A DNA stretch of 64,000 bases from Listeria sp. PSOL-1 (GCF_902806445.1 NZ_LR760298.1:1550001-1614000), one strand, 5' to 3'; shown: positions 26,811-36,150, numbered from the stretch's first letter. Notes: generated from the sequence alone by a model not told the origin. Made by a program: numbers and translations.

Positions 26811-27824
26811 TTATTTTCTTTGTTTCTTTAACTTATAAATCAAAAAGAAAATAATACCTATCAAAATCAATATAAGCAGTCCGCCTAATAACATATAGAG
26901 CCAAGTATAATCTTTTTTAACATCTACTGCTTGGTTATTAAAATCGTTTGCTTGGTCGCCTTTGATTGTAAAGTCTTTCTCAAATTTCCATTTAGAACTT
27001 CCAGATGTGGCAAGCCCTTTAAAAGTATACTTCCCAGGCTCAAATTTTTTATTGTTTAAATGGACAGCAAAATCAAAGTTAGAATTTGGAGCCATTCGTA
27101 GATTATCTAATGTATTCTCATACAAGGGTTTAGTTCCTTTTCGCTTGTATACTTTTCCTGTAATCTTGAGGTCTTTAATAATCGTTGCTTTATTATTTTG
27201 GATATTTGCTTTAAGCACATTGCGATAATTTACTTGTCCTGGTTCTACTTTATTTAGTCGTAAATGAGGTTGAACCTTTTTATCAGTCTCACTTAATTGA
27301 ACTCCTATGGTATAAGAATAATGATTGAGAACTTGACTCTTTTCACTTTTCTTTTTTTTGCCCGCATCTTCCTTTTCTGTAAAATACAAACCGCCTAAAA
27401 TAACACCATCATATTCTTTAGCTGGCATCTTTACATGTATTTTAACAGTTTTTGTTGTTTTAGCAGGAAGTTCAACTTCTTTAGGAGCTACAGCGAGATC
27501 GCTAAAAGCATATTTAAGGGAATCATCTTTCTTTTTACTCTTATTATTATACTCTACGATACCATTATCATTTGTAATTGCCGTATTAGCGCTCATTACA
27601 ATGATCATGTTTTTAGCTGTATTATTCTGAAGTTGAACTTGTAAATCTTGTTCCTGACCAGACTTCATCTTCAAATCAAAATAAGTTTTGGAAGTATCTA
27701 CCTGATTTTCAGGGATTATCGCTTGAACAGAAAAGTTCATTTCAGCTGCTAAAACTGGTTTTATTGGAAGACACAGTATAGCTAATATTAATGCTATTGT
27801 AGTCACTTTTATCCATTTATTCAA
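26811..27824 (-). CDS. WxL-interacting protein (DUF916/DUF3324), cell-surface
   Basis: 337 aa. A signal peptide (1-26, VLAAEM) is followed by DUF916 (about 27-150; MNFSVQAIIPENQVD...YFDLKMKSGQEQDL, VILGGLYF) and DUF3324 (about 155-285; LRLNKVEPGQVNYRNVLKANIQN, NSNFDFAVHL). A C-terminal membrane helix (WLYMLLGGLLILILIGIIFFLIY) and basic tail follow. WxLIP proteins bind WxL proteins and peptidoglycan, holding WxL complexes at the surface. It is the last gene after the WxL gene, 16 bp away. It appears intact, although one WxL partner is truncated. Confidence 0.9.
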   Translation of the reverse strand: MNKWIKVTTIALILAILCLPIKPVLAAEMNFSVQAIIPENQVDTSKTYFDLKMKSGQEQDLQVQLQNNTAKNMIIVMSANTAITNDNGIVEYNNKSKKKDDSLKYAFSDLAVAPKEVELPAKTTKTVKIHVKMPAKEYDGVILGGLYFTEKEDAGKKKKSEKSQVLNHYSYTIGVQLSETDKKVQPHLRLNKVEPGQVNYRNVLKANIQNNKATIIKDLKITGKVYKRKGTKPLYENTLDNLRMAPNSNFDFAVHLNNKKFEPGKYTFKGLATSGSSKWKFEKDFTIKGDQANDFNNQAVDVKKDYTWLYMLLGGLLILILIGIIFFLIYKLKKQRK

Positions 27825-27840
27825 TTTAATTCCTCATCCT

Positions 27841-28455
27841 TTAAGCAGGTGTATCTGCTAAATTCCAAGTTAGTGATGTTGTGTATTCACCTTGTACTTT
27901 TTTTGTTTTTCCTGGCACAGTTACTGACACTGATTTTTGGCCAGCTTCAGCATCACTACCAAAACTATCTACCCAAATGCCGGTTCCTTGATCAACCTGC
28001 GCATTGATAACATCGGAAGCTGTTCCTGGCGTTAAAGAGATTTCTTGATTAGCAGTTGGTGCTATCCCATCATCAGCTGAAGTCATTGTTCCATTATCTA
28101 GCTTAAGAACTGCTCCAGTCAGAGAATCATTACTTTCGTTTTTAAACTGTTCATCTTCAGTAACTGTTAAGTGCCAACCAGCATTAGTACCACGTTTATC
28201 TGTTACTTGAACAAAGTTAGCTTTATCTCCATCTAGTGCAGCATAATAAACTTTATTGCTACCAGATGTCTTTTGTTCCCCAAACTTAAAGTCTGAAACA
28301 TGATCAATCGTCAACGTTCCCTGTTCATCTTTAACAAATCCAATACTTCCTTTAGATGTTAATGAACTACTGTCATCAGCAAATGCCACATGATTAAACA
28401 AACAAACTCCACTTACAGTAATAACTCCTGCTACCAATACTTTTATATTTTTCAT
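27841..28455 (-). CDS. WxL-domain surface protein
   Basis: 204 aa using the ATG at 28455, chosen because AAAAGGAG lies just upstream; a longer frame to 28506 has no such site. A signal peptide (MKNIKVLVAGVITVSG...HVAFADD) precedes the WxL domain, with motif 1 in NAGWHLTV and motif 2 in the C-terminal TWNLADTPA. WxL domains bind peptidoglycan non-covalently. The short length suggests an essentially stand-alone WxL domain. Partner of the WxLIP encoded directly downstream. Confidence 0.88.
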   Translation of the reverse strand: MKNIKVLVAGVITVSGVCLFNHVAFADDSSSLTSKGSIGFVKDEQGTLTIDHVSDFKFGEQKTSGSNKVYYAALDGDKANFVQVTDKRGTNAGWHLTVTEDEQFKNESNDSLTGAVLKLDNGTMTSADDGIAPTANQEISLTPGTASDVINAQVDQGTGIWVDSFGSDAEAGQKSVSVTVPGKTKKVQGEYTTSLTWNLADTPA

Positions 28456-28478
28456 TATTAATTTCTCCTTTTCAATTT

Positions 28479-29021
28479 TTATGCGGGTGTATCTAATAAA
28501 TTCCAAGTCAATTCAGTTGTATATTGTGCACCTTTTACTTTTTGAGCAGAAACAGGAACAGATAAAGCTACGCTTTTAGTAGCAGCCTCTCCTTGTCCAA
28601 ACTCATCTACCCAGGTACCCATGCCTTGACCTTCTTGAGCAGCGATCACATCTTGTGCAGCACCTGGAGCCTCTGTTGTTCCTGGTACAAGTATAATTTT
28701 ATCTTTTGGTGTAGGGGCTACTGAGTTATTATCCGAAGTCGTTACGACATGTGGATTACTTAAAGAAAGCTCTGCTCCCTTTAATACATTATTAGACGCT
28801 GTTGAAAATTGAGCCCCTTGTTGCACTTGTAATCTCCACCCAGCATTCGTTCCACGTTTATCTGTTACTTGGATATAATTTGAACGTTGCACAGTGCTAC
28901 CATCTTTTAATTTTAGTGAATCCAATTGGGCATAATATGTTTCACTTTTAGCTGAAATAATTTGTTCACCAAAATGAAAATTAGAAACATAATTGATACT
29001 AAGTGATCCATCCGTGACCTT
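28479..29021 (-). pseudogene. 5'-truncated WxL gene, signal peptide lost
   Basis: The reading frame has a full WxL domain: LSINYVSNFHFGEQIISA, NAGWRLQVQQG (motif 1) and TWNLLDTPA (motif 2). An in-frame TAA at 29022-29024 occurs just before it, and no start codon or signal peptide is available upstream. The first in-frame ATG (28925) falls inside the domain. Only ~40 bp separate the break from the end of mtlD, which suggests a deletion that joined the WxL locus to the mannitol operon. Any product would not be exported. Confidence 0.8.
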
Positions 29022-29062
29022 TTAAAAATTTTATCATTATATACCGCTTGCTAGTGCTTTAC

Positions 29063-30205
29063 TTATATCAGTTCATAATAAGAAGCATGAACTTTTTCAA
29101 ATAGTTTAGAATACGGGCTGATTCCAGTAAACTCAGAAATGGTGCTTTCCACTCCTTTTTCCTTGATTGATTTTTGCAATAAGCAAGCTTCCTCATCATT
29201 TGGGTTTTTAAAATGAAGAGCGGCTGCAATTGCGCTTGCCAGTGCTTTTGGTGTTTCATTAAAAGCTTCAACAAATTGTCTTGCAGGTTGAACAAAGCGG
29301 TCTTTTTCTCCTATTTTGCGAATTGGCGAGCGACCTACACGATCGACATAATCTGAAATGTTTGGGTTCTTAAAACGTTGAATAATTTTATCAATATATG
29401 CTTGATGTTCTTTATGTGAGAATTTAAATTTCTTCTCAAGTAGTGCTCCGGTTTCTTCCAAAGCACTACGCACAGCGAATAGTATTCGCTCGTTATGAAT
29501 AGCTGCTTCAATGGAATCAATTTTTCTCATATAGCCAAAATATGCCGTTACTGCATGCCCTGTGTTTACAGTAAACAATTTACGCTCAATATAAGGAGTC
29601 AAGTCATCAACAAACTTTAACCCTGCGATTTTTGGTAACGAAGCATTGCTTGGTTTTTCAACTACCCACTCAAAAAATGGTTCAACGAGTACAATTAATG
29701 GATCCTCATTTGTTTGATTAGGAACGATTCGGTCTACTGCCGCATTTGGAAAATATACAAACCGATCAGCACGCGCCCTTCCTTCTTTAGAAAGATAACG
29801 ATAAACTTCTTTCTGCAAAAGGTCAGATCCTCCAATCATATTCTCACAAGCAATGACAAAAAGTGGCTTTTCTCCGCGCAAGTCAATTCCGCTTGCTATA
29901 TCTTTAGCAATTTTTGGTAAAACACTAGCACCAACCGCTGTTGTAACAATCTCTGCTTGGCTAATTGCTTCTACTAATTTATCTGTTTCAGTGACACTGT
30001 TTAAAGCGCGAACCCCTTCTACTGTCATTTGTTTTTTCTCTTGATCAGCAAGAACAACTTGGTAACATTTTTTTATGTTTAGCTCATCGACTATCTTTTG
30101 ATTAATATCTGCAAAGACAACATCGTAACCAGCTTGATTTAATAACAGGCCAATAAAGCCGCGTCCAATATTGCCGGCACCAAAATGAACGGCTAGTTGA
30201 TTCAT
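29063..30205 (-). CDS. mtlD: mannitol-1-phosphate 5-dehydrogenase
   Basis: 380 aa, normal size. The N-terminal NAD site is AVHFGAGNIGRGFIGLLLNQAGYDVVF. Other family motifs are PNAAVDRIVP, the active-site region KLFTVNTGHAVTAYFGY and a helical C-terminal domain. It oxidises mannitol-1-phosphate to fructose-6-phosphate in the cytoplasm. It is the last gene of mtlA-mtlR-mtlF-mtlD and overlaps mtlF by 4 bp, so translation is coupled. Confidence 0.95.
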   Translation of the reverse strand: MNQLAVHFGAGNIGRGFIGLLLNQAGYDVVFADINQKIVDELNIKKCYQVVLADQEKKQMTVEGVRALNSVTETDKLVEAISQAEIVTTAVGASVLPKIAKDIASGIDLRGEKPLFVIACENMIGGSDLLQKEVYRYLSKEGRARADRFVYFPNAAVDRIVPNQTNEDPLIVLVEPFFEWVVEKPSNASLPKIAGLKFVDDLTPYIERKLFTVNTGHAVTAYFGYMRKIDSIEAAIHNERILFAVRSALEETGALLEKKFKFSHKEHQAYIDKIIQRFKNPNISDYVDRVGRSPIRKIGEKDRFVQPARQFVEAFNETPKALASAIAAALHFKNPNDEEACLLQKSIKEKGVESTISEFTGISPYSKLFEKVHASYYELI

Positions 30206-30636
30206 ACGACTTCACTCCCGATAAAATAATCGATGATTGTATTTTCATTTGTAGCCTGGATCAATCCTTGAACATTCTCTTTTTCAGAACATACCAATGC
30301 AATATTCGAAAGTAAATTAAGATGTTTCTTTTCAACGCCTGCAATGCCAATGATGATTTTTGTTTCATTCCCATCAAATGAGACGCCATTTGGGACTTGT
30401 AAAAGAACAATTCCAGAGTTTTTGATCGTCTCTTTTGACTCGTTTGTCCCATGTGGAATAGCAACCATATTGCCAATGAAAGTAGAGGTTAGTTTATCAC
30501 GCTCAATCATTGCCTCAATATAAGCTTCTTCCACATATCCTCTTTCGAACAGTAAACTTCCCGCCGCACGAATAGCTTCCTCTTTTGTTTTAAAATCTTG
30601 GTTTAAGCGAATATCTTCATTTTTTAACTCAATCAT
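30202..30636 (-). CDS. mtlF: mannitol-specific PTS enzyme IIA
   Basis: 144 aa, the usual size of a free-standing EIIA-Mtl. The phospho-accepting His lies in MVAIPHGTNESKE (about residue 67). It passes phosphate from HPr to the EIIB domain of MtlA. AGGAGG lies just before the ATG. It is encoded separately, matching the EIICB form of MtlA in this operon. Confidence 0.94.
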   Translation of the reverse strand: MIELKNEDIRLNQDFKTKEEAIRAAGSLLFERGYVEEAYIEAMIERDKLTSTFIGNMVAIPHGTNESKETIKNSGIVLLQVPNGVSFDGNETKIIIGIAGVEKKHLNLLSNIALVCSEKENVQGLIQATNENTIIDYFIGSEVV

Positions 30637-30653
30637 TTTTTATTTCCTCCTAA

Positions 30654-32717
30654 TTATTTATTTTCATCTAGAAATTGGTTTAATTTATAAATCATATATT
30701 GCGTTATTTCCTTAACATCACCATTTTCAAAAATCGCTACTGTTTCTTCATTTTCAATTAGAAGACTGCTAACATAACTCAGTACTTCAAGCCCTTGCTT
30801 GGAGAATTTCTCCGGCGCAAGCATGACAATAAATGTTTCTGCAACCATCATTTTACCGTTCATCGTAGAGACCTCTATGCCCTCACTTAATGAAAAAATC
30901 TGAAATAGTGGTCTTGTTATCGACTGATTTCGCGCATGAAAAAGCGCCATTTTTGTTCCGTCAATTCCAAATCCATTCCATTTTGTTCGTGAAAAAAATG
31001 ATTTTAACAATACTTCAACCTGCATCTTTTGCTCTTTTTCCATCATTCGCGTTAAAATGGCTCGTAACATATCTTTTAAATGATGACTTACTTGATTAAT
31101 TTTGACCACTTGGAAATTCTTCAAAATATCAAGCACTGTCTCTGTATAGACTTGTCTGTTTTCCAAATGGTGAATGGCTTCAAGCATGGTTAGTTGCTGC
31201 TCTTTACTTGCATCATTATAGTGATAGAATGTCGAGCCTTTATCACGTAAATAAAGTTCAATTCGAGAAACTTCTCGTTCTGATAGCATAGGTGATACTA
31301 AAAAGTAATCAAACGGCACATTTCCAAGATCAATCGTTGAGATGATAACATCAAATGGATAATTTTCAGCTTTTTGTTTCCATTCGAAAAGGGATACTGT
31401 TTCTAGTTTTTTTAATTTCGGTATCGCTTGTTTTAGTCTTGTAACAAGCATTCTGGATGTCCCTATGCCACTTGCACAAATAACGATACCTGAAAAACTC
31501 GTTTTTTCTTCAAGTGAAAGAAGAGCTGCACCAAAATGTAAAACTAAATAACCAATTTCTTCTTCTGGAACCATTCCACCATAAATCGCTGTAAATTCCT
31601 CTTTAACCACGTCAAAAAGCATCGGGTAATCCTCTTTAATCGATATAACAAGCGGATTATGAATACGCATATTCCCATTTAAACGTCGGAGTGCCGGGCG
31701 TAGATGCGCAGTTAAACCTTTTAATAATGTGCCTTCTTTAAATGAGCGTTTAATCCGTTGTTCTACTCTTCTAATGAGTTGCTTAGAAATTTTTACTGCT
31801 AAAAGATGTTCATTCCCTAAAAAATCCGTTTCATTAAAGTCAGTTGATTTAGCACTACGAAAATGCATCGTTACATAGATGATTTCTGAAACGGGGACAA
31901 CTTCTTCTACCTCTAAACATTCGGCTAAAAGAGATTTCGCCATCTGAAATTCTGGGTACGCTTCAAACTCATTTGTGTTTTTATTTTCTAAGTAATGCCC
32001 TGTAAGCATCCGTTGAACTGAAACAGTAATATGGATGACTAAAGCAAGGTATGCTTCATCTGTCATTTTATAATGTAAATTAGCTCGCCAATTTCGTACT
32101 CGTTGTTCCACATTTAAGATCAATTCTTTATCTATTAAATGAAGTAAACGCTCATCTACAAGTTTGCCAATTTCATCTTTTTCTTGAAATAAAGTAAATA
32201 AAATTTTTTGTGGAAATTGTTCAGCGATGATATCACTAAGAAGAACACGCTTCTTAAATTCATCGCCCCGAAGCCAAATACCAGACCCTCGCCTTCTTTC
32301 AATTCCAACGCCTTCAGGGAGCTCATCTTCTAGCTTAGTTAAGTCATTGCTAATGGTTGAAACAGTGACAGATAAATCATTGGCAAGTGAAATAAGCTTG
32401 ACAACCTCTTCTTTTAAAAGTGTTTTTAGAATGAATTGTTGTCTTTCAAGTGGCGTGAATTCGTTATAAGATAGATCCAATAATTGCCATTTAAAGCTTT
32501 GTTTATCGGAATCACTTCCTTGTATATAAAAAACTTGATCGTTTCCACGTTCAAGCGATAAATTATAACGCTTTAATATTTCAGTGATGTCTTTTAAATC
32601 TCGTCGAATTGTTCGTGCACTAACAGACATGTACTCTTCCAAATGGTTCATTGTTATCTCTTCTTTTGACATGAAGATGTATTCTAAAATTAATCGCGCA
32701 CGCGCCGGCATATACAT
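30654..32717 (-). CDS. mtlR: mannitol operon activator with PRD and PTS domains
   Basis: 687 aa, as usual for Bacillus-type MtlR. An N-terminal HTH (VSARTIRRDLKDITEIL) and a second HTH-like stretch (DLSVTVSTISNDLTKLE) precede two PTS-regulation domains with His residues in LVIHITVSVQ, VTMHFRSA and LVLHFGAAL. An EIIB-Gat-like domain (VICASGIGTSRMLV, Cys about 419) and a C-terminal EIIA-like domain with MALFHARNQ follow. Phosphorylation by HPr and EIIA/EIIB-Mtl is known to set its activity. It is encoded between mtlA and mtlF. Confidence 0.93.
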   Translation of the reverse strand: MYMPARARLILEYIFMSKEEITMNHLEEYMSVSARTIRRDLKDITEILKRYNLSLERGNDQVFYIQGSDSDKQSFKWQLLDLSYNEFTPLERQQFILKTLLKEEVVKLISLANDLSVTVSTISNDLTKLEDELPEGVGIERRRGSGIWLRGDEFKKRVLLSDIIAEQFPQKILFTLFQEKDEIGKLVDERLLHLIDKELILNVEQRVRNWRANLHYKMTDEAYLALVIHITVSVQRMLTGHYLENKNTNEFEAYPEFQMAKSLLAECLEVEEVVPVSEIIYVTMHFRSAKSTDFNETDFLGNEHLLAVKISKQLIRRVEQRIKRSFKEGTLLKGLTAHLRPALRRLNGNMRIHNPLVISIKEDYPMLFDVVKEEFTAIYGGMVPEEEIGYLVLHFGAALLSLEEKTSFSGIVICASGIGTSRMLVTRLKQAIPKLKKLETVSLFEWKQKAENYPFDVIISTIDLGNVPFDYFLVSPMLSEREVSRIELYLRDKGSTFYHYNDASKEQQLTMLEAIHHLENRQVYTETVLDILKNFQVVKINQVSHHLKDMLRAILTRMMEKEQKMQVEVLLKSFFSRTKWNGFGIDGTKMALFHARNQSITRPLFQIFSLSEGIEVSTMNGKMMVAETFIVMLAPEKFSKQGLEVLSYVSSLLIENEETVAIFENGDVKEITQYMIYKLNQFLDENK

Positions 32718-32732
32718 ATTCCAAATCCCTTT

Positions 32733-34130
32733 CTAATTTGCTAATTGAGCAACTAGTTCATCATATTTTTGGCTGTTTAAAAAATTATCTACTGAAATAT
32801 GATAAGCTTTTGGTAATTTTTCAGTAGCACGTCGCGTTAAATCTTTATGTGTGACGACAATATCCGCATCATCTGGAAGTTGCGCAATAGCAAAATTGAC
32901 AACTTCAATATCTAAACCTGCTTTTTTAATTTTATTTCGTAAGACAGAAGCTCCCATCGCACTTGATCCCATGCCTGCATCACAAGCAAAAATAATTTTT
33001 TGCGGATAATTTGGAAAAGCAGCTGCTATATTAGTACTTGTCACTGCTTTTTTACCTTTTAATGCCATCATTTTTGTTTCAGCATCTGCTAAGCTTTTAT
33101 CTGTTGCCTCTGAAGTTTTCATAATCAAAGCAGACACTAAGAAAGAAACAGCTGCTGCAACAAGAACACCTAAGCTAATTCCAAGATATTCCCCGCGCGG
33201 TGTCATCGCAAAAATTGCCAAAATACTACCCGGCGATGCTAGTGCAACTAAACCTACACCAAGGAGCGAGTAAGTGGCAATACCTGCCATGCCACCAAGA
33301 ATTGCAGAAACAATTAAAAGTGGCTTCATTAAAATATACGGAAAATAAATCTCATGAATTCCACCTAGAAATTGAATGGCAATTGCGCCAGGCGCTGTTT
33401 GTTTAGCTGTTCCTTTTCCAAAAAAGGTATAAGCAAGGAGAATACCAAGCCCTGGTCCTGGATTTGCTTCCACAAGAAACAAAATTGACTTCCCAAAGTG
33501 TGTCGCTTGATCAATCGCAATAGGACTCAAAACGCCATGATTAATTGCGTTATTTAAAAATAAAACTTTCCCCGGTTCAACAAATAGGCTAACAAGTGGT
33601 AACAAATGTAAGCTCATCAATGCCGAAACGCCCACTGCCATCCATTTATTCAACATTTCAACAGCCGGGCCAACTGCTAAGAAAGATAAAATCGCTAAGA
33701 TGGCAGCTAAAATGCCCGCCGAAAAATTATTAACTAGCATTTCAAAGCCTGCTTTTATTTTTCCTTCATATAATTTATCCAGTTTCTTCATTAAATAGGC
33801 TGATAACGGGCCCATAATCATCGCACCAAGAAACATCGGGATATCTGTTCCGACAATAACACCCATTGTAACCATCGCACCGATAACTCCGCCTCTTGGC
33901 CCATAAACTAGTTTTCCACCTGTATAACCAATTAATATCGGTAACAAATACGTAATGGTTGGATCTACTAGTTTCGCTAACTCCTTATTAGGTAGCCAGC
34001 CTGTCGGGATGAACAGTGCCGTAATCAGCCCCCATGCAATGAAAGCTGCAATATTAGGCATAATCATCCCACTTAAAAAACTACCAAATTGCTGCACTTT
34101 TACTTTCCATCCAGCTTGTTCTGTATTCAT
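32733..34130 (-). CDS. mtlA: mannitol-specific PTS enzyme IICB
   Basis: About 465 aa. The IIC membrane domain (residues 1-340) has IGYTGGKLVYGPRGGVIGAM and GGIHEIYFPYILM. The IIB domain has the phospho-Cys in KIIFACDAGMGSSAMGAS. No IIA domain is fused; mtlF supplies it. The ATG at 34130 is preferred over the one two codons upstream because GGGGGA lies 7 nt before it. It is the first gene of the operon, transcribed from the promoter at 34196-34225. Confidence 0.94.
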   Translation of the reverse strand: MNTEQAGWKVKVQQFGSFLSGMIMPNIAAFIAWGLITALFIPTGWLPNKELAKLVDPTITYLLPILIGYTGGKLVYGPRGGVIGAMVTMGVIVGTDIPMFLGAMIMGPLSAYLMKKLDKLYEGKIKAGFEMLVNNFSAGILAAILAILSFLAVGPAVEMLNKWMAVGVSALMSLHLLPLVSLFVEPGKVLFLNNAINHGVLSPIAIDQATHFGKSILFLVEANPGPGLGILLAYTFFGKGTAKQTAPGAIAIQFLGGIHEIYFPYILMKPLLIVSAILGGMAGIATYSLLGVGLVALASPGSILAIFAMTPRGEYLGISLGVLVAAAVSFLVSALIMKTSEATDKSLADAETKMMALKGKKAVTSTNIAAAFPNYPQKIIFACDAGMGSSAMGASVLRNKIKKAGLDIEVVNFAIAQLPDDADIVVTHKDLTRRATEKLPKAYHISVDNFLNSQKYDELVAQLAN

Positions 34131-34195
34131 AGTCATTCCCCCTAATTTTCTTAAAGTGACAAGTTTTCTTTTGAAGGTGCTTGTGCGCTACCTTT

Positions 34196-34225
34196 ATTGT
34201 ATGTTTTTTGCAAGCGTTTTCGCAA
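34196..34225 (-). promoter_or_regulatory. mtl operon promoter overlapped by a cre site
   Basis: On the minus strand: TTGCGA (34220-34225), an 18-nt spacer, TACAAT (34196-34201). The palindrome-like TGCAAGCGTTTTCGCA at 34209-34224 covers the -35 box and half the spacer and resembles a CcpA cre site. This placement predicts repression by CcpA when glucose is present. An MtlR site should lie just upstream but was not identified. Confidence 0.65.
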
Positions 34226-34383
34226 CAGAATAAAAATAAGTTTTTGTCCAAACAGGTCGGTCAAAATTGCTTTTGTTCTTTGTGAAGATCCGCTATATTT
34301 ATTTTCTTAAAAATCGAGTTGGTCTACATGATACTCTAGACTCTAATTTTGCTTATTTTTAGCATTCAAAATGAAAAAGAAAA
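34226..34383. other. region upstream of the mtl promoter
   Basis: AT-rich, no gene seen. It would hold the MtlR-binding site on the upstream side of the mtl promoter. Confidence 0.4.
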
Positions 34384-34426
34384 ATAGCCTTGTTTACGAT
34401 TTTTAAACGCTATCGTAACAGGCTAT
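34384..34426 (-). terminator. terminator downstream of the internalin gene
   Basis: Stem ATAGCCTGTTACGAT with a near-complementary arm. On the minus strand it is followed by GGCTATTTTTCTTTTTC, a proper U-run, so it ends transcription from the internalin side before the mtl promoter. Confidence 0.75.
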
Positions 34427-34498
34427 CGAATATAAATTATTTTTAAAAAGATTAAACTAGTATTGCTTTAAACAGAACGATTGAAACAAACTCTCTAA

Positions 34499-34577
34499 AA
34501 GTGGGGCATAAACCAAAGTCTCCATGCTTTTTAATGACATGGAATCGAACGAAAGCATCTCATTTTATGCCCCACTT
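34499..34577. repeat. 79-bp nested hairpin element
   Basis: Outer arms AAGTGGGGCATAAA (34499-34512) and TTTATGCCCCACTT (34564-34577) are perfectly complementary. An inner stem TCCATG...CATGGA follows. It lies just past the internalin stop and may be a second 3' stem-loop or a short mobile palindrome. Confidence 0.65.
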
Positions 34578-34599
34578 AGAAATAGGCTAATAAATAGAG

Positions 34600-35814
34600 T
34601 TAATTAACAACGACATCAAAAGCAGTTGTTAAATCTCCACCATAAGACAAGTTAATATGTGTTTTACCACTCACGCCTTCAGCTGCTTTAATTACAATGC
34701 TAGATCCTTGTGGAGTAACTGAAACATTGTTATTGTCCGTAGTGATATTTAGATTTTCAGCTTTTACAAATTCTTTTTGCTGAGGGGTGAAATCGTAAAA
34801 TGGTTTCTCACCGAAATCTTCATCTATCCATTCGATAGGGATTTCAACTTGTGTTCCTTGTTGAATGGTTTGTGTATTAATCGGTTTGATTGCAAATTGG
34901 GAGCTTAAGCCGTGTCCATCAATAAAGTTGGCGTTTAGATTATTTGGATTTAGTTTTTCAGCAACGGCAGGGTATGTTGTCAATAGATTAGATATTAAAG
35001 AAATGCTAGATAAATTTGGAAGATTTAACAGCTTATCAACATTTGTGTAATCTTTAATGTTATTAGATTCTACATCAAGGTCGATTAACTTTTGGCAATG
35101 TGACAGATCGGGAACATTGCTTAAGTTATTATTATTAAAGTTAGCATACCTTAAGTTTTTAGCGCCTAAAAGAGTTGGCGCCTCTTCTAATCCAAAATTT
35201 TCCAGGCTGATTTGTTGCAAATGAAGAAGATTATCTAAATTACCAATTGTTTTGATACCTTTTGAAGTAGAGTAAAAAATTTCAAGGGTTCGCAAGCTAC
35301 TTAAAGATCCTAAAATAGTTTCAGAGTTATCGACAGTTGGCTCAGCTTCAATGCTTAGAATTCTTAAAGGTATATCCTTTAGCGGAGAGAGAGAACTTAA
35401 CTGCACATCAGGAATAATAAACTGAAAGATTTCTAATTTCGTTAGATTTGCTAAAGGGGTGGTATCAAGAACTTTAGCACCCTCATTAGGAGCTGCTATC
35501 AATAGTTCAAGCAAGTTAGGCAAATGAACCAAATCTGTTAAAGTTGTCACACTACCTGCAGTTTCTAGAAATTTAATTTTATTTAAATTTTCTTGTGTCA
35601 AATCAGCATCTGTTGCACTATGTCCTAAAATTGGCGATAATGCTCCCTTTACTGCCGCTTTAATCCCTGGATCTTGAAACTCGATAATATCATCTTTCGG
35701 GGCCGCGATACTCTCTTTATTTTCCGCGTAAGCAACAGTTGGAAACTGAGGCAAAACGATACTCCCAGCTAACAAAGCTGGAGCCATGATAGACATAACA
35801 ACCTTTTTTTTCAT
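34600..35814 (-). CDS. secreted internalin (LRR plus Ig-like domain, no anchor)
   Basis: 404 aa. A signal peptide (about 1-30, VAYAEN) is followed by an internalin cap region, then 7 or so 20-23-residue leucine-rich repeats (LTDLVHLPNLLELLIAAP, LRTLEIFYS, LIDLDVESNNIKDY, LSSISLISNLLTTYP; about 85-290). A C-terminal Ig-like inter-repeat region ends FDVVVN at the stop. No LPXTG, GW or membrane anchor is present, so it belongs to the small secreted internalin type (InlC-like layout). The repeats are less regular than in InlA/B. The target is unknown. It is a single gene with its own promoter. Confidence 0.87.
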   Translation of the reverse strand: MKKKVVMSIMAPALLAGSIVLPQFPTVAYAENKESIAAPKDDIIEFQDPGIKAAVKGALSPILGHSATDADLTQENLNKIKFLETAGSVTTLTDLVHLPNLLELLIAAPNEGAKVLDTTPLANLTKLEIFQFIIPDVQLSSLSPLKDIPLRILSIEAEPTVDNSETILGSLSSLRTLEIFYSTSKGIKTIGNLDNLLHLQQISLENFGLEEAPTLLGAKNLRYANFNNNNLSNVPDLSHCQKLIDLDVESNNIKDYTNVDKLLNLPNLSSISLISNLLTTYPAVAEKLNPNNLNANFIDGHGLSSQFAIKPINTQTIQQGTQVEIPIEWIDEDFGEKPFYDFTPQQKEFVKAENLNITTDNNNVSVTPQGSSIVIKAAEGVSGKTHINLSYGGDLTTAFDVVVN

Positions 35815-35900
35815 TCAATCATCTCCTAAATTTTTTTAAATCCCAAAAGTTGGCTTTTTACAACACCCGGGTTTAGCGCTACTTTTGTGACTTGAATCAC

Positions 35901-35929
35901 ATTATATAGGATACGATTATGAAATGCAA
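35901..35929 (-). promoter_or_regulatory. internalin promoter
   Basis: Minus strand: TTGCAT (35924-35929), a 17-nt spacer, TATAAT (35901-35906), giving an ~80-nt leader. No PrfA-box dyad (TTAACA..TGTTAA) is visible upstream, so PrfA control is not expected. Confidence 0.7.
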
Positions 35930-36150
35930 ATATTTCCATTATATAAACTAAACAAAAAATTTGTATAATCAAAAAATTTTTTATAAGTATTTTTTATCCT
36001 AAGGTAAAAATGATATCCTTTAAAGGCTTCTAAATGAAACGTAGCACTCAAATAATGACGGATTCCATGAAATAAGCCCTTAAAGGTGATTTTCCTAGTA
36101 AACTTGTGTAAAATAAAAGGCGATCGAGCACTTAGAAAGGAGAATCATTT
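35930..36150. other. divergent intergenic region, internalin / gbuA
   Basis: Very AT-rich. It holds the upstream part of the internalin promoter and, nearer 36100-36120, the likely gbu promoter (a TAAAAT-like -10 at about 36108). I could not define a sigma-B site with confidence. The AAAGGAGAA site at 36137 sets the TTG start of gbuA. Confidence 0.4.

Noticed and set aside
28479-28925. A complete short WxL gene starting at 28925
   Set aside because: That ATG is inside the WxL domain; conserved WxL sequence continues upstream to 29021, so it is a truncated gene.
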